Positions 53,100-64,000 of a stretch of 64,000 nucleotides of DNA are shown piece by piece. The notes beneath the pieces are model-generated. The model was given only the letters and a program-made list of their open reading frames with translations, made no database searches and was not told the DNA's origin. Source of the DNA: Prorocentrum cordatum (taxonomy: Eukaryota > Sar > Dinophyceae > Prorocentrales > Prorocentraceae). Both the position numbers and the translations under genes were made by a program. The stretch is taken from positions 541,801-605,800 of the forward strand of contig CAUYUJ010021170.1 in assembly GCA_963575745.1 (NCBI GenBank). Direction: 5' to 3'. The stretch's first letter is position 1, and each line of letters begins with the position of its first letter.

Positions 53100-56000
53100 T
53101 TGACAACAAAACGTCTGAACCACACGGCTTCAACATACCAATGTTCCTAAACTGTCTCGAACGAACGGGCCACTTTAGGGGGAACCTGACCGGACAAGAA
53201 CGGGGGGCGCCGCTTTGCACACAAGGCTTGTCAGATAACGTCTGGTTGAGCACGCCAAAGAACTCCGCGCTGGCGTGCCGCGCTGGTCTGCCGTGCTGGT
53301 CTGCCGCGCTGGACTTGCCTCCTCCTCATCCTTCCCCTCCTCCTTTCCTTCCCCCCTCCCCCTTCAAGCGGGATTAGTGGTTGCTTCTCCGAGCTTCGTG
53401 GTTGCCTGTGGTTGCTGTGGTGACTTTGGTGCGAGCGTGCGTGTACGCACGCGTGCCTGTGAATGTGCCTGTGTGAGCGCGTGCGTGCAGGGTTGTGCTA
53501 TGGGAGCGACGTGGCGGGGGGGTGTACGGCGTGCGTGCGGGTTGTGTTATGGGAACGGCGTGGTGGGGGGGAAGCACGGCGCGCGTGCGGAATGTGTTAG
53601 GGGGGCGACGGGCGGGGGGAATGTACGGCGTGCGCGCGGGGTGGATATGGGAGCGCGGGGGGGGACTGTGTTACGGGGGCGCACAGCATGCGCGCGGGGG
53701 GGACTGTGTTATGGGGGCGACGGGCGGGGGGGGGATGTACGGCGTGCGTGCGGGATGCGTTATGGGGGCGACGGGCTGGGGGGAAGTGCGGCGCGCGTGC
53801 GGATGTGTCATGGGGGCGACGGCCGGGGGGGATGCACGGCGCGCGCGCGCGTGGTGAACGAGAGAGAGAACGAATGGGGAGGAGGGGGAGGAGGACCAGG
53901 AGTAGGAGGAGGAGGAGGAGGAGGAACGAACGAACGAACGAACGAACGACGCGCTCCATCGGCCCGGAGGCCGTCCCGAGACGGGTGGCGGAAGAGAGAC
54001 GGAGGAGGAGGAGGAGGAGGAGGACGAGGAGGAAGAAAAGGCAGAGTAGAAGGAGGAGGAGGACGGAGGAGACGGAGGAGAGACGGACGAGACCTCAGGG
54101 ACGGAAGAGACGTCAGAGACGGAGGGGACGAAAACCTCAGAGACGGAGGAGACCTCGGAGACGGGGGAAACGTCAAAGACGGAGGAGACAGGACCCCGAG
54201 CTAAGACGCTGCGAGTGCCGTGTTCCGAGGGTGCCTCGAGCGAGAGCCTCATTGTTAACGAAAGACGTGTTAACCACGCGGCCTCAACATTTCAATTGTC
54301 CGAGGATGTCCCAGGCGAAACGGCAATTTCTAACGATTCGCTGAATTTTGTGAGCGCGCTCCGAAACTCATGTTTCGAGGATGTCTCGAGCGAGAGCCTC
54401 AGTGTTAACGAAGGCGTCTCAAACATACGACCTCAACATCCCAAGTGTTCGAGAATGTCTCGGGCGAAACATCTCAATTGTCAGATAACGTTTGGTTGAG
54501 CACGCCAAAGAACTCCGCGCTGGCGTGCCGCGCTGGTCTGCCGTGCTGGTCTGCCGCGCTGGCCTTGCCTCCTACCCATCCTTCTTCTCCTCCTCCTCCT
54601 CCTCCCCCTCCTCCTCCTCCTCCTCCTCCTCCTCCTCCTCCTCCTCCTCCTCCTCTCCTTCCTCCTCCTCCCCCTTCCCCCCTTCGACGTCATCTGCCTC
54701 TTTGCCTCCTCCCGCTCCTGCTGCTGCTGCTGCCGCCGCTGCTGCTTCCGCGCGACCCCCCTCCGCAGACGATTAGCCAGGGATCGCGCGGGGCGGAGGG
54801 GGCCCCGAGCGCCTTCCACACAGAGAATTCGCCAGAACTTGCGCCGCGCGCGGAGAGCGGGATAAATGTTTGCTTCTCCGAGCTTAATGGTTGCCTGTGT
54901 TTGCTGTGGCTACTCTAGTGTGACCGTGCGTGTATGCACGCGTGCCTGCGCATGTGCCTGTGTGAGCGGCTGCGTGCGCGCGCGCGTCTTTACAGGGTTG
55001 CGTTATGGGAGCGACGGGAGGGGGGATGCAATGTGCTATGGGGGCGACGGGCGGGGGCGCACGGCGTTCGTGCGGGATGTGTCATGGGGGCGACGGGCGG
55101 AGGGGATGTACGGCGTGCGCGCGGGATGTGCCATGGGGGCGACAGGCGGGAGGGATGCGCGGCGCGCGTGCGGGGTGTGTCACGGGGGCGACGGGCGGGG
55201 GGGGGGATGCGCGGCGCGCGTGCGCGATGAAGGAGAAAGATAATGAGGAGGCGGAGGAGGAGGAGGAGGAGGAGGAGGGGGAGAAAGGGGAGGAGGAGGA
55301 GGAGGAGGAGGAGGAGGAGGGGGAAGAGGAGGAGGAAGAGGATGACGGAGGAGACGGAGGAGAGACGGAGGAGACCTCAGAGACGGAAGAGACCTCAGAA
55401 ACGGAAGGGGGCGGAGACCTCACAGACGGAGGAGACCTCTGAAACGGAGGAGACGGAGGAGACAGGACCTCGAGCTAAGTTGCTGCGAGTGCCGTTGCCC
55501 GCGAATGTCTCGAGCGAGAGCCTCAGTTTTAACCAAAGGCGTCTTAACGACGCGGCCTCAACATATCAATTGCCCGAGGATGTCTCATGCGAAACGGCAA
55601 TTTTCAACGATTCGCTGAATCTCGTGAGCGGGCTCCGAAACTCAGTCTTAGTTTTAACGCAAGGCGTCCCAAACATTCGATTTCAACATTTCAATGTTTC
55701 CTAGATGTCTCGAGCGAGACTGCCATTTCAGGGGGAGACCTGATGAGATGCTTGTCAGATAACGTCTGGTTGAGCACGCCAAAGAACTCTGCGCTGGCGT
55801 GCCGTGCTGGTCTGCCGCGCTGGCCTTGCCTCCCCATCATCCTTCTCCTCCTCCTCCTCTCCTTCCTCCCCCTCCTCCTCCTCCTCCTCCTCCTCCTCTT
55901 CGACGTCGTCTGCCTCTGTTCCTTCTCCCACTCCTCCTGCTGCTGCTGCCGCTGCCGCTGCTGCTGCTGCTGCTGCCGCGCGAGCCCCCCCCCCCGCAGA

Positions 56001-56400
56001 CGATTAGCCAGGGGTCGCGCGGGGGGAAGGGGGTCCCGAGCGCCTTCCCCACAGAGAATTCGCCAGAACTCGCGTCGCGCGCGCGGAGAGCGGGATAAGT
56101 GGTTGCTTCTCCGAGCTTAGTGGTTGCCTTTGGTTGCTGTGGCTACTCAGGTGCGAGCGTGCGTGTATGTGCGCGTGCCTGCGCATGTGCTTGTGTGAGC
56201 GGCTGTGTGCGCGTGTCTGCGCGCGTGCGCAGGGTTGTGTTATGAGGAGGACGGGAAGGGGGATGCGCGGCGCGCGCGGGATGTGTCACGGGGGCGGTGG
56301 GCGGAGAGGACGTACGGCGCGCGCGCAGGATGCGTTGCGGGGGCGACAGGCGGGGGGGATGTACGGCGTGCGTGCGGGATGTGTTATGGAGGCGACTCCA
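53100..56400. repeat. Tandem composite repeat, three units of about 1.26 kb
   Basis: GTCAGATAACGT(C/T)TGGTTGA occurs at about 53230, 54480 and 55755. Each unit then has the CGCTGGTCTGCC block, a pyrimidine tract or short link, GCAGACGATTAGCCAGGG (units 2 and 3), the GTGGTTGC/GTGCGTGTATG block, a GGCGACGGGCGGGGG minisatellite of about 50-bp units, a GAGGAGG tract, GAGACGGAGGAGACC units, ACCTCGAGCTAA and CGAGGATGTCTCGAGCG blocks. The third unit ends in the minisatellite. (CAACGAACGAA)-like GAAC repeats occur near 53925. No gene is seen. Confidence 0.85.
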
Positions 56401-57160
56401 GCGTCTGAATACGCGCTGATGATCCCCATCCGCCCCCGCACGATGTTCCCAGATGCGCCAAGGCAGCGCCGAGACGCACCGACGCGACTCTGATATATCC
56501 CATTATGATAGAGAGGGGGTCGGCGGCAGGGGGCGAATCCCTTACGGATAACTGCTGAAAGCCAGCCACTCATGGCGGTCAAAACTCTATGGAACACGTA
56601 ATTAACCCTTGCCATTAATTATGAGCGCGCCAACCCGCACTGTCAGAGGCCGAGGATGCGGGTGAGATGTGACGAGTTCATCAAAGTGCCTTCTGGGCCT
56701 TTAGATACACCATCCGACGACCCCGAACAAGATGCCATTCAGGATGGCTCCCGAACGGCTCCAGCACGCCCTAGCGGCCTAACACAATGGCGCTCCCCCC
56801 TGGGGCCCTCGGGATCTCCTGGATCCCCTCCCGTGGGCCCTCCTGGGGCCCACCCTGGGCGATCGGATCCCCTTCTGGAGGCCCAGACAGAGACGCTCCC
56901 CGCGGAGCCTCTCCAGGAAGGGCGCTCCCTCACGGGGCCTCCTGGGGCCACCCTGGGTGAGCGGACCCCCTCTGGAGGCTGGAGGCCCAGGCAGAGACGC
57001 CCCCCGCGGAGCCTCTCCAGGAAGAGGGGGAGGGAGGGAGGGAGGGGGGAGAGAAGTCGGACGTCATGGCGTCCAGGGCGGACGCCACTGATGTCTGGGG
57101 GGCCCGGTCCCGGCCCAGGTCCCAGTCCCCAGTGGTTTCATGGGCCCCGAAGGAAAAAGC
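56401..57160. repeat. Spacer with a roughly 100-bp direct duplication
   Basis: CTCCTGGGGCCCACCCTGGG...CGGAGCCTCTCCAGGAAG at about 56838-56920 recurs at about 56938-57025 with small changes. The rest is unrecognised. Confidence 0.7.
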
Positions 57161-57390
57161 AGCAGGAAAGGAGGGGGGAGGGAGGGAGGGAGGGAGGCAG
57201 GGAGGCAGGGAGGGAGGAACAGAGGGAGGCAGGGAACGGGGTGATGGAGGGAGGGACGGGGGGAGGGAGGGAGGGAGGGAAGGGAGGGAGGGAGGGAGGA
57301 AAGGGGGGAGGAGGGAGGGAAGGGGGGGGAGGAGGGAGGGAGGGAGGAGGGGAGGAGAAAGGGAGGGAGGGAGGGAGGAGCCCCGCCCGG
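57161..57390 (+). repeat. GGGAGGGAGGGA tract
   Basis: About 220 bp of G-rich plus-strand sequence with many runs of three or more G separated by A or GCA. This is strong G-quadruplex potential. Confidence 0.85.
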
Positions 57391-58310
57391 GGGACCCCCG
57401 GTGCGGGGTTTGCGCCTGCCCGACCCCTGCCCCAGCCAGGGCCCGGGCCGTCAACACCAAGGGGGCCCAGAAACACACCATTGAAGAGACGCAAATCTCA
57501 GGATTCCCCATATCTTCCCCTATTTTCTGGGTTTTCGTCTCCCCCCCCTTCCCACAGTTTCCCACATCTTCCTGGGAGTCGACGATTAATTGTGTCTGTG
57601 TGTTTTTTCCCTCCCGAAGCAAAACGACTCGGGATGAGAAACTGGCCCCGGGGAAGGGGAAGGGACTTCCGGGGATCGCGCATGGAAAAACATCGCAGGG
57701 GATACGGCGACCCCTGTCCCAGGCCTCACGGGGTTCTCGACGGGGCCAGGAATGTGGGGCCCAACCCCGGGATGTACGCTGGGGGGGCCGTCCATCCTCG
57801 AGAAGGGGTGCGCCCGAATAGCCCCCTATAGGGATGCATCCCAGGGTTGCCCTCCTTTCCTGCGCGGCTCTTTCTTCGTCTACGGAAATCGGGAGTCGGG
57901 GAAGAAAAACGGCGGTGGACAAACCTCCCTTTAGTAGACCTCCCCTTAATGAAAACGGCCTGGGACCGAAACCGACGGACCTGGACACGCAAAAATGACG
58001 GCCGCGACGCCCTCTCGCGAACCGAAAACGGCCAATTCCTTAATCGACGTGTCAGGGTAGGAGGTCTGTCCACCCCCGAGAAAAACCGCCCGCGAAACAA
58101 ACAGGCCATCGTGCGTCTGCTGGGGAGCAAGCCCGTGGCAGCGGCACCGCGGCGCGGCGGGCACGCCCTGCCCCCCCCCCCCCCGCCGCGCCGGTCTCTG
58201 GGCGCGCCTCGGCCATGCAGCCGCGGGGCATGTACACGGAGCCGTCGCCGGTGCCCTGGCGGATGGCGCCGCTCAGCCCCTTCGCGGCGGCTGGGCGGGA
58301 GCTCCTCCTC
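57391..58310. other. Spacer with dispersed repeat copy
   Basis: About 57518-57600 (ATTTTCTGGGTTTTCGTCTC...GAGTCGACGATTAA) is a diverged copy of 10555-10645. A poly-C run lies near 58172. No gene is recognised. Confidence 0.5.
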
Positions 58311-58760
58311 CCCGTCCTGCCCTCCTCCTCCTCCTCCTCCTCCTCCTCCTCCTCCTCCTCCTCCTCTCGTCCTCCTCCTCCTCCTCCTCCTCCTCCTCCT
58401 CCTCCTCCTCCTCCTCCTCGTCCACTCCTCCTCCTCTCGTCCTCCCTCCTCCTCTCGTCCTCCTCTCGTCCCCTCCTCACTCTCCTCCTCCTCCTCCTCT
58501 CCTCCTCCTCCTCCTCCTCCTCCTCCTCCTCCTCTCTCGTCGTCCTCCTCCTCCTCGTCCTCCTCCTCGTCGTGCTCCCTCCTCCTCCTCTCCTCCTCCT
58601 CTCCCCCTCCTCCCTCCTCCTCCTCCTTCTCCTCCTCCTCCTCCTCCTCCTCCTCCTCGTCCTCCTCCTCCTCCTCCTCCTCCTCCTCCTCCCTCTCCTC
58701 CTCCTCCTCCTCTTCCTCCTTCTCGTCCTCCCCGTCCTCGTCCTCGACCTCGTCCTCCCC
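58311..58760. repeat. (TCC)n tract with CTCGTCC interruptions
   Basis: About 450 bp of TCC trinucleotide repeat with scattered TCTCGTCCT breaks. Ser/Leu/Pro or Glu/Arg/Gly frames are artefacts. Confidence 0.95.
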
Positions 58761-59599
58761 CCCCTCTTTTCGTCGTCCTGAGGCGCTGAATTTTGGCGAC
58801 GACGGGGCTCGAGGCTCTGGGCCTCTGGGAACCTCGGGGGACGTGCCCATGGGCCTCTGGGGACCTCCGTGGACGCACCTCTTTGTACGTAATCCTGCAG
58901 GCTTGGAGGCTCCTCGATGTGAGGCGCGCCCCGTGGGAGGGGCCTCTCGCGGCCGCGCGGCCGCCAGCAGGTTGAACCACTGCCCCCCTGTGGGTCTCAG
59001 CATCGATGCTGTGGCAGAGTGCGTGCTCGCGGTTGCGGCCGCAGGCAGATCGAACAATTGCCCCGGGGTGGGTCTCAGGTTGACTTTTTTGTGGGGAGCG
59101 TCGCACAACGAGCGGCGTCCTTACTTTTCTAGGCCCTAATCGAGTCCCCTATAGCGCCATTCTACAAGGGCTCGCGACGTGAATGGGGGCCCTGGACCGA
59201 TCCAAACCTGCAGCGTCGCACAACAACGGCGGCCATAATTCCGGGCGTTTCTCGAGCCCGAGCGCCATTAAAACAGGGCTCGCGACGTGATGGGGGGCCC
59301 TGAGGGCACAGTCCATGGCGTTCCGAGGCCCACGTGTGGAGAATGTCGCACCATCGGAAACCTAGGTCCTCTGGTCGGTCTGTCGGAGGGAGTGCCGGCG
59401 CAAGGGTCACGTAATGCATCTGCATGTGTAGATTCCCCTTTGCGTTTCTCACCGGGGACCCCACACAGTCATTTGCCCCACTATGGATGTTTAATCCCTG
59501 TGATGCACCTCTGTGGATATGTGATCCCTGTGATGCAACACCCAACATCTGTGGTACATGCTCCGCGGGGCAAACGTTGTTGTGAGAACTGCGTGGGGT
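58761..59599. repeat. Spacer with a 109-bp direct duplication
   Basis: ACAAGGGCTCGCGACGTGAA (59164) and ACAGGGCTCGCGACGTGATG (59273), each followed by GGGGGCCCTG, mark two tandem copies. A second pair of related segments begins TTGAACCACTGCCCC (58972) and ATCGAACAATTGCCCC (59047). Confidence 0.7.
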
Positions 59600-59730
59600 A
59601 AGCCGTGGAGCAGGCTGTGCAAAGGGAGCAACGTGGTGTAAGCTATGTGGTGCAAGCTGCGCGGTGCAATCTATGTGGCGCCAGCTGTGTGGCGCAAGCT
59701 CTGTGGTGCAATGTTTGCGGCCGCCACGAC
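59600..59730 (+). repeat. TGTGGTGCAAGCT mini-repeat array
   Basis: Words such as GTGGTGTAAGCTATGTGGTG, TGCGCGGTGCAATCT and TGTGGCGCAAGCT repeat about every 16-18 bp. This is the reverse complement of the array at 42290-42600. Confidence 0.75.
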
Positions 59731-60940
59731 GCGCCAACACGCGGCCGTCAGGCGAACCCTCGGCAACCCCACCCAAGGCACGGGGCGTCTATAAGGCGCC
59801 CACATGGCGCCCACGGGCCACACGTCATCGTGGCGAACCTTCAGCAAACCCAGTCACGTATGTACAAGCGAACCTACCTTGTGCATTATACGGGCTTGTG
59901 CAATGTATGATGTACACTCTGGATGGTGCGCACATGCGCTGCAATCTCTGCGGCGCATTCCGAGCGGAGCAAGATGTGTAAACTTCGTTGTGCAATGCAT
60001 GTGGGGCAACTCACGCGTGGCAGTTGTAACTGTCAGCTCTAATGCTCGCGCAAACACCCCACCCTCCCCCCGCAAATTGTTTCGCACATCCCATTCGGCT
60101 ACGACTGCGGCTCCATTTTGAAAAGTTGCTGACGCATCGCTGAGGCCGCAAATGCGCGCCAGCTGTCGCGCAGATCGGCCAGCTAGTTTGGCACGAACGC
60201 GGCAATGGTCCAGAAGATGGTGCTGATAATGGTGATGCCGATGCTGATTATGATGGCAACGGCACTGATGACGCTGACGACGATACTGGAATACTGGCGA
60301 TTGCGATGATGAGGAATGTGAGACTGTGCGCGCCTGCAGAATCAAGGCATACTGACATGATCACGACGCGCGCGTCATAGCGCGCGCGCGTGGCCAGCGC
60401 TGTATGATTTGGAAGGGTTCGTGGTCACGCGAGGGTGGCTAAACATTTTCGACAAGCGCGCGCGAATGGCCAGGATGGTCTTGTCTTGCTGCGTGAAAGA
60501 AAGCAACGGTTTCCTTGCTATTTCAAGGAGTTCGAACGCGCAGAAGTCTGACGTTTTGCATGATCAAGTAGTAGTCTTCATTGACCAAGTTTTTGACTAG
60601 CCATGTCTTGATGTGGCTCGAGAGCCCAAGGCGTTTGACCGGCGGCTGATGTAATCGCGCGGTGGTGCGCGCGCGTGGACGTTGTTGCATGTGTTGCCCG
60701 GGGATCTTGAACAAACGATTTCTCAGGATGAGCCAGGGTGCGCACATGGTATGTCTCGGCAGGAGGGAGGGGGAGTGTCGAAATCGCCCCCCTTGGGTTG
60801 GTATGACAACTGATGCAGCAGCGATGGCGTGGACCGCTGGGACCTCCCCAGCGCGTCTCAAAGGTCGCGCTGGCGCGCGGGCACGACAGTGCGGGGTGGT
60901 GCGTCGGGCGGGCCCACTATTGTGGTGACGGCGGCAACGG
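59731..60940. other. Spacer, no gene seen
   Basis: CGGGCTTGTGCAATG and related GTGCAAT words continue to about 60000. GATG/GACGATG words lie at about 60210-60290. Nothing resembles a gene. Confidence 0.5.
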
Positions 60941-61037
60941 CGGCAACGATGATGACAATATTGATGGATATGGCGATAGTGAGGTTGACGACGGCAAGGC
61001 CAATGTCGGCGCAACGGCTGGCAACGACGATGACGAC

Positions 61038-61068
<31 letters not shown>

Positions 61069-61085
61069 GTGATGACGATGATGAC

Positions 61086-61128
<43 letters not shown>

Positions 61129-61160
61129 GTACCAGCGGGTCGGTGATGCCGTTATTGTGA
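60941..61160. repeat. (GATGAC)n/(GAT)n microsatellite
   Basis: GACGATGACGATGAC and GATGATGAT runs, densest at 61025-61130. Confidence 0.95.
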
Positions 61161-62097
61161 TGACGATGGCGGTAATGGCGGCGATTGAGGATGACGACAA
61201 TGGTGGTGATGCGATGGTGCTGATGCGTGTGATCAGGAAGTGCGCGCGCCGAAATTCATGGCACTTGGCAGACTGTCGCCGATGTTTCACATGTGTTTGA
61301 AGAGCTCTGCCCTGAACTGCTTCGGTTAAACATGGCTCTGGAAGGATTGCGGCACGCGCGAATGTCGGCGTGCGCATGTGGCCCGCATGGTACCCTCGTG
61401 ATACGGGTTCATGCACTGGGCGCGTGCTTGATCAACGCGGATGCACCGCGTGTTCAGATGTCAATGCGGGTTCGAGGCGAGATTGCCGAACTCATATTGT
61501 TTTCCAAGTGATTCAGCAACTGCGCGCTGGCAGAACAGCTTAAACCTTTCCACCGTTGGTGGTCGCCAGCGCTGATCGCGTGGTTGCCGTTGGCCAATGG
61601 TTTATATTTTTCGTCGCGTGGCTGCTGACCGCCAACGTTTACCATGTCAACAATTGGTCATGGCATGTCGCAACGCATGGACCGATAACGTGTTTGACAC
61701 GATTTCCGCATGTGCGCGCCTGTGGACTTCGTGGTACAATGGAGGCCAATCCACAGGAAACCTTCCGCAATAAATCCAACCCTGAGACCCCAGGACAGCC
61801 ATTGATTTTTTATGTGGGAACGTCACGCTTTCCATAGCAAAACCATCGAAATCCAAGAAACCCAGGGCACCCTGGAGGCAAGCAAGGTGTTTCTTGGCAT
61901 GGCCCCCCACTGTACTGTTGCTGGGGAGTCTTGGACAATGATGTTTCTGAAGAAGCGAGTGCGCGCATGGTGTTATGTGACAGGCATGGCGGGGGGGGCG
62001 ATACCAGCCTGGCTGGCATGGTATGGTTTCATTAGTAAAATGAGCGATGGGGCAGCAAAATCACAACGAACAGGTGAGCGGTGAACCCTGGGCGTGG

Positions 62098-62136
<39 letters not shown>

Positions 62137-62354
62137 TGCGCGTGTGTGTGTGTGTGTGTCCGTGTGCGCGTCAGAGTTTTATGGTTGGGTATTGCATGTG
62201 GTAGTAATCATCGATAAGGATGCAAGGGCCTTGGAAGGCCATGCCGACACTTTTCGAGCGGGGCGCGGCCAACGAGCGTGGCCAAGGATGGGCCGAAGGT
62301 AAAGGATGCAAGGGAAACATTGGAAAGTCGCTCATACTTACTATCAGTTTTGAC
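61161..62354. other. Spacer with (GT)n
   Basis: A GT dinucleotide tract with short breaks at about 62100-62165. No gene is recognised in the rest. Confidence 0.6.
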
Positions 62355-62480
62355 TATGTGTGGTGCAAGCTGTGCAATGCAAACTCTGAGGTGCAAGATG
62401 TGGGGTAACCCACGTGGTGCAGACTATGTGATGGAAACTATGTCGTGGCGCAAGCTGCGGCGCAAGCTGCGTGGCGCCTT
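62355..62480 (+). repeat. Second TGTGGTGCAAGCT mini-repeat array
   Basis: GTGTGGTGCAAGCTGTGCAA, ACGTGGTGCAGACTATG and GTGGCGCAAGCTGCG words. Same family as 59600-59730. Confidence 0.7.
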
Positions 62481-62594
62481 TGCAGTGTCAACCCTGTACA
62501 TAACACGGCATGGACCCACGATCGACGTGTGCGCCAGCTGTAGTGGCAACTGCCCGTACTACCTGTGGACGACTGGCCGCGCCGCCGTTTGGGC

Positions 62595-62890
62595 CCTGTC
62601 TCCCACCAGTTCTTGGGATGGTCGCCAGGCAGTTCTTGGGACGGTCGCCCGCTGTGGGATTTCTCCCCGTCTGATGTGGGATCACTCCCCCGGGCAGCAG
62701 CACTGCGAAACCTCGGCACACCTGGGCAACACACGAGGCACCCACGAGGCGCCGGCAGGTGGCAACTGGTGGCAACGTCGCAAAGCCTCGCCACACCCAG
62801 CCAGCACACGAAGCGCCCACGAGGCGCCAGCGGGCGGCAACGAGCGGCAACGCGGCGAAACCTCAGCACACCCGTCGAATCCCATGGGCA
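62595..62890. repeat. Tandem repeats of 23 bp and 75 bp
   Basis: AGTTCTTGGGAYGGTCGCC is repeated at about 62609 and 62632. From 62705 a roughly 75-bp unit (GCGAAACCTCGGCACACC...CCACGAGGCGCC...GGCAAC) occurs about 2.5 times. Confidence 0.8.
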
Positions 62891-64000
62891 ACGCAAGGGA
62901 AGTAGACCAGGCGTTCAAGCACTGACTAGGGAATCCCCGCTCACTGATGCCTATATTCAACGGGTGTATTCTGGCTTACGTTGGGCTCCTCCGCTCGTAA
63001 TTGACGTGCTCGCCAGCCACATCTTGCCCAGTGACTGGGGCACTGGCTGTGGTCATTCTGGCCCCAACTGCTTCTCCACATCTCAGCGCTGCCTGCGCTT
63101 GCTTCTTCACTGCGTATGAGGATGCACATCTTGCCTTGGACGAAGGTGGTCCCAGCTGGAGCACCACTTGCCAAGCAGACGGATAGTGCTGCTGCTTCCT
63201 TGCAGGACGGCGGTCAGCTGCTGCTGCAGCGCAGCTTCGCGAACCGCATGCCGTGGTTCCCACCAGCACTGCGTGCGGCTCTGGCTCCGGCTGCACCAGT
63301 GCGCGGGTGTCCTGGCGGAGGCAGCCACAGGCGCAGCGTGGAGATTGCTGGGGACGCCCACGGAGACCGACGCCGGCGACGACTACGAGGACCGATCGAC
63401 GTCGGCGAGGACGACGGACGATCGACGAGGACATCCGAGGCGCGGCGGGCGCGCCCCGAGGGGCCTGGCACAGGATCCCGAGCGCCTCCCTCTGCCGCGC
63501 CTCGGGCGCGCCCCTGGGCCCGAAGTAGAGGGGGTAGGCCAGCCGCCTGCACAGAGCGGCGCGACGACGACGGCGGCGCGACAGCGGAAGCACACCCCTG
63601 GACAAGACTATCGGCGGCGAGCGAGCGGGGAAAGCGAGAAGGAGAAGACCTTCTCAGAAGGCGGCGGGACTTCTCAGAAGCCCTCGCGCCTTCTGGAAGG
63701 TTTTCTCTGTCTTCGGGGACGGCTTAGGAAACTTCTCAGGAGGCTGGAGGACGTCCGAGCCTTCTGAGAAGGCCCGCCACTTCTTACTTCCCCCTGGGCT
63801 CGCCGCCGAGTCTAGGGATCGAGCTTTGACTCGGCAAGAGCCCGTTGTTGTAGTGTTCGCGAGAACGCCCGTGACAGGCCCCGCCCCCCCTCTCTTTGCA
63901 TCTCCCCCTGGTCGCGATTCGCGCCAACGCCGTGTGATAATCAGCCGTTCCCAAGCATTCCCAGACGGCGCCGGCGCAAATCGTGACGTAACCAGACCCT
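62891..64000. other. GC-rich spacer to the window end
   Basis: Open frames on both strands (for example 63116-63727) are long but Ala/Arg-rich without family motifs, so I do not call a gene. CTTCTCAGAAG-type words (TTCTCAGAAGGCGGCGGGAC, TTCTCAGAAGCCCTCG, TTCTGAGAAGGC) recur at 63650-63775. Confidence 0.45.

Noticed and set aside
57750-59139. Glu/Arg- or Ser/Pro-rich frames over 58.3-58.8 kb
   Set aside because: Products of the (TCC)n tract; flanks show no protein family signature.
63116-63767. Two overlapping 200-codon plus-strand frames near the window end
   Set aside because: Arg/Ala-rich products of high GC content, open on both strands, with no family motif; not enough to call a gene.

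Overview
This window reads as nuclear DNA of a dinoflagellate. The grounds are: retroelement and repeat proteins of types I know mainly from dinoflagellate genomes; short GC-AG introns; a near-match to the dinoflagellate spliced leader; Mei2-like RRM genes; and a very high load of tandem and dispersed repeats. I see no rRNA, tRNA, organellar or bacterial genes. The genus cannot be told from the sequence. Only one gene, a Mei2-like RNA-binding protein at 17256-18224, looks like a possible host gene. Everything else recognisable is mobile or repetitive, and most of it is decayed.

Layout. 1-1790 is a 102-bp satellite. 2151-8466 is a minus-strand DIRS/PAT-type tyrosine-recombinase retrotransposon with split direct repeats (order on its own strand: A1, ORFs, B1, A2, B2). 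It carries gag-like, RT-RNase H, tyrosine recombinase and methyltransferase-like ORFs. 9129-9978 is a relic of a transposase-like gene. 11061-11816 is a truncated copy of the Mei2-like gene at 17256-18224. Between them lies a 2.6-kb foldback structure (11930-14545). 18.6-28.2 kb is a composite satellite-like repeat interrupted by a 5'-truncated APE-type LINE (about 21562-26822, minus strand).

The most notable structure is a nested insertion from 28.8 to 53.0 kb. A long (CTA)n array (28765-29620 and 52539-52985) was split by a Ty1/copia-type retrotransposon. Its two 122-bp LTRs are at 29625-29746 and 52416-52537, 117/122 identical and flanked by a GACT duplication. That copia element was itself split by a roughly 13.1-kb element (39174-52301). 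The insert is bounded by a 15-bp perfect terminal inverted repeat with related subterminal motifs. It holds at least four minus-strand genes: a large dinoflagellate-type protein, a small protein, a Gly/Arg-rich ORF and a DDE-transposase-like protein. It also contains a 412-bp perfectly centred palindrome. I know of no description of such a multi-gene dinoflagellate transposon, so this is the leading candidate for a new system.

53.1-56.4 kb holds three more copies of the composite repeat, with a period of about 1.26 kb. 56.4-64 kb is gene-poor: G-rich tracts, a (TCC)n tract, small direct repeats and a dispersed TGTGGTGCAAGCT mini-repeat also found inside the 13-kb element. All homology statements come from reading motifs by eye; no database search was possible.
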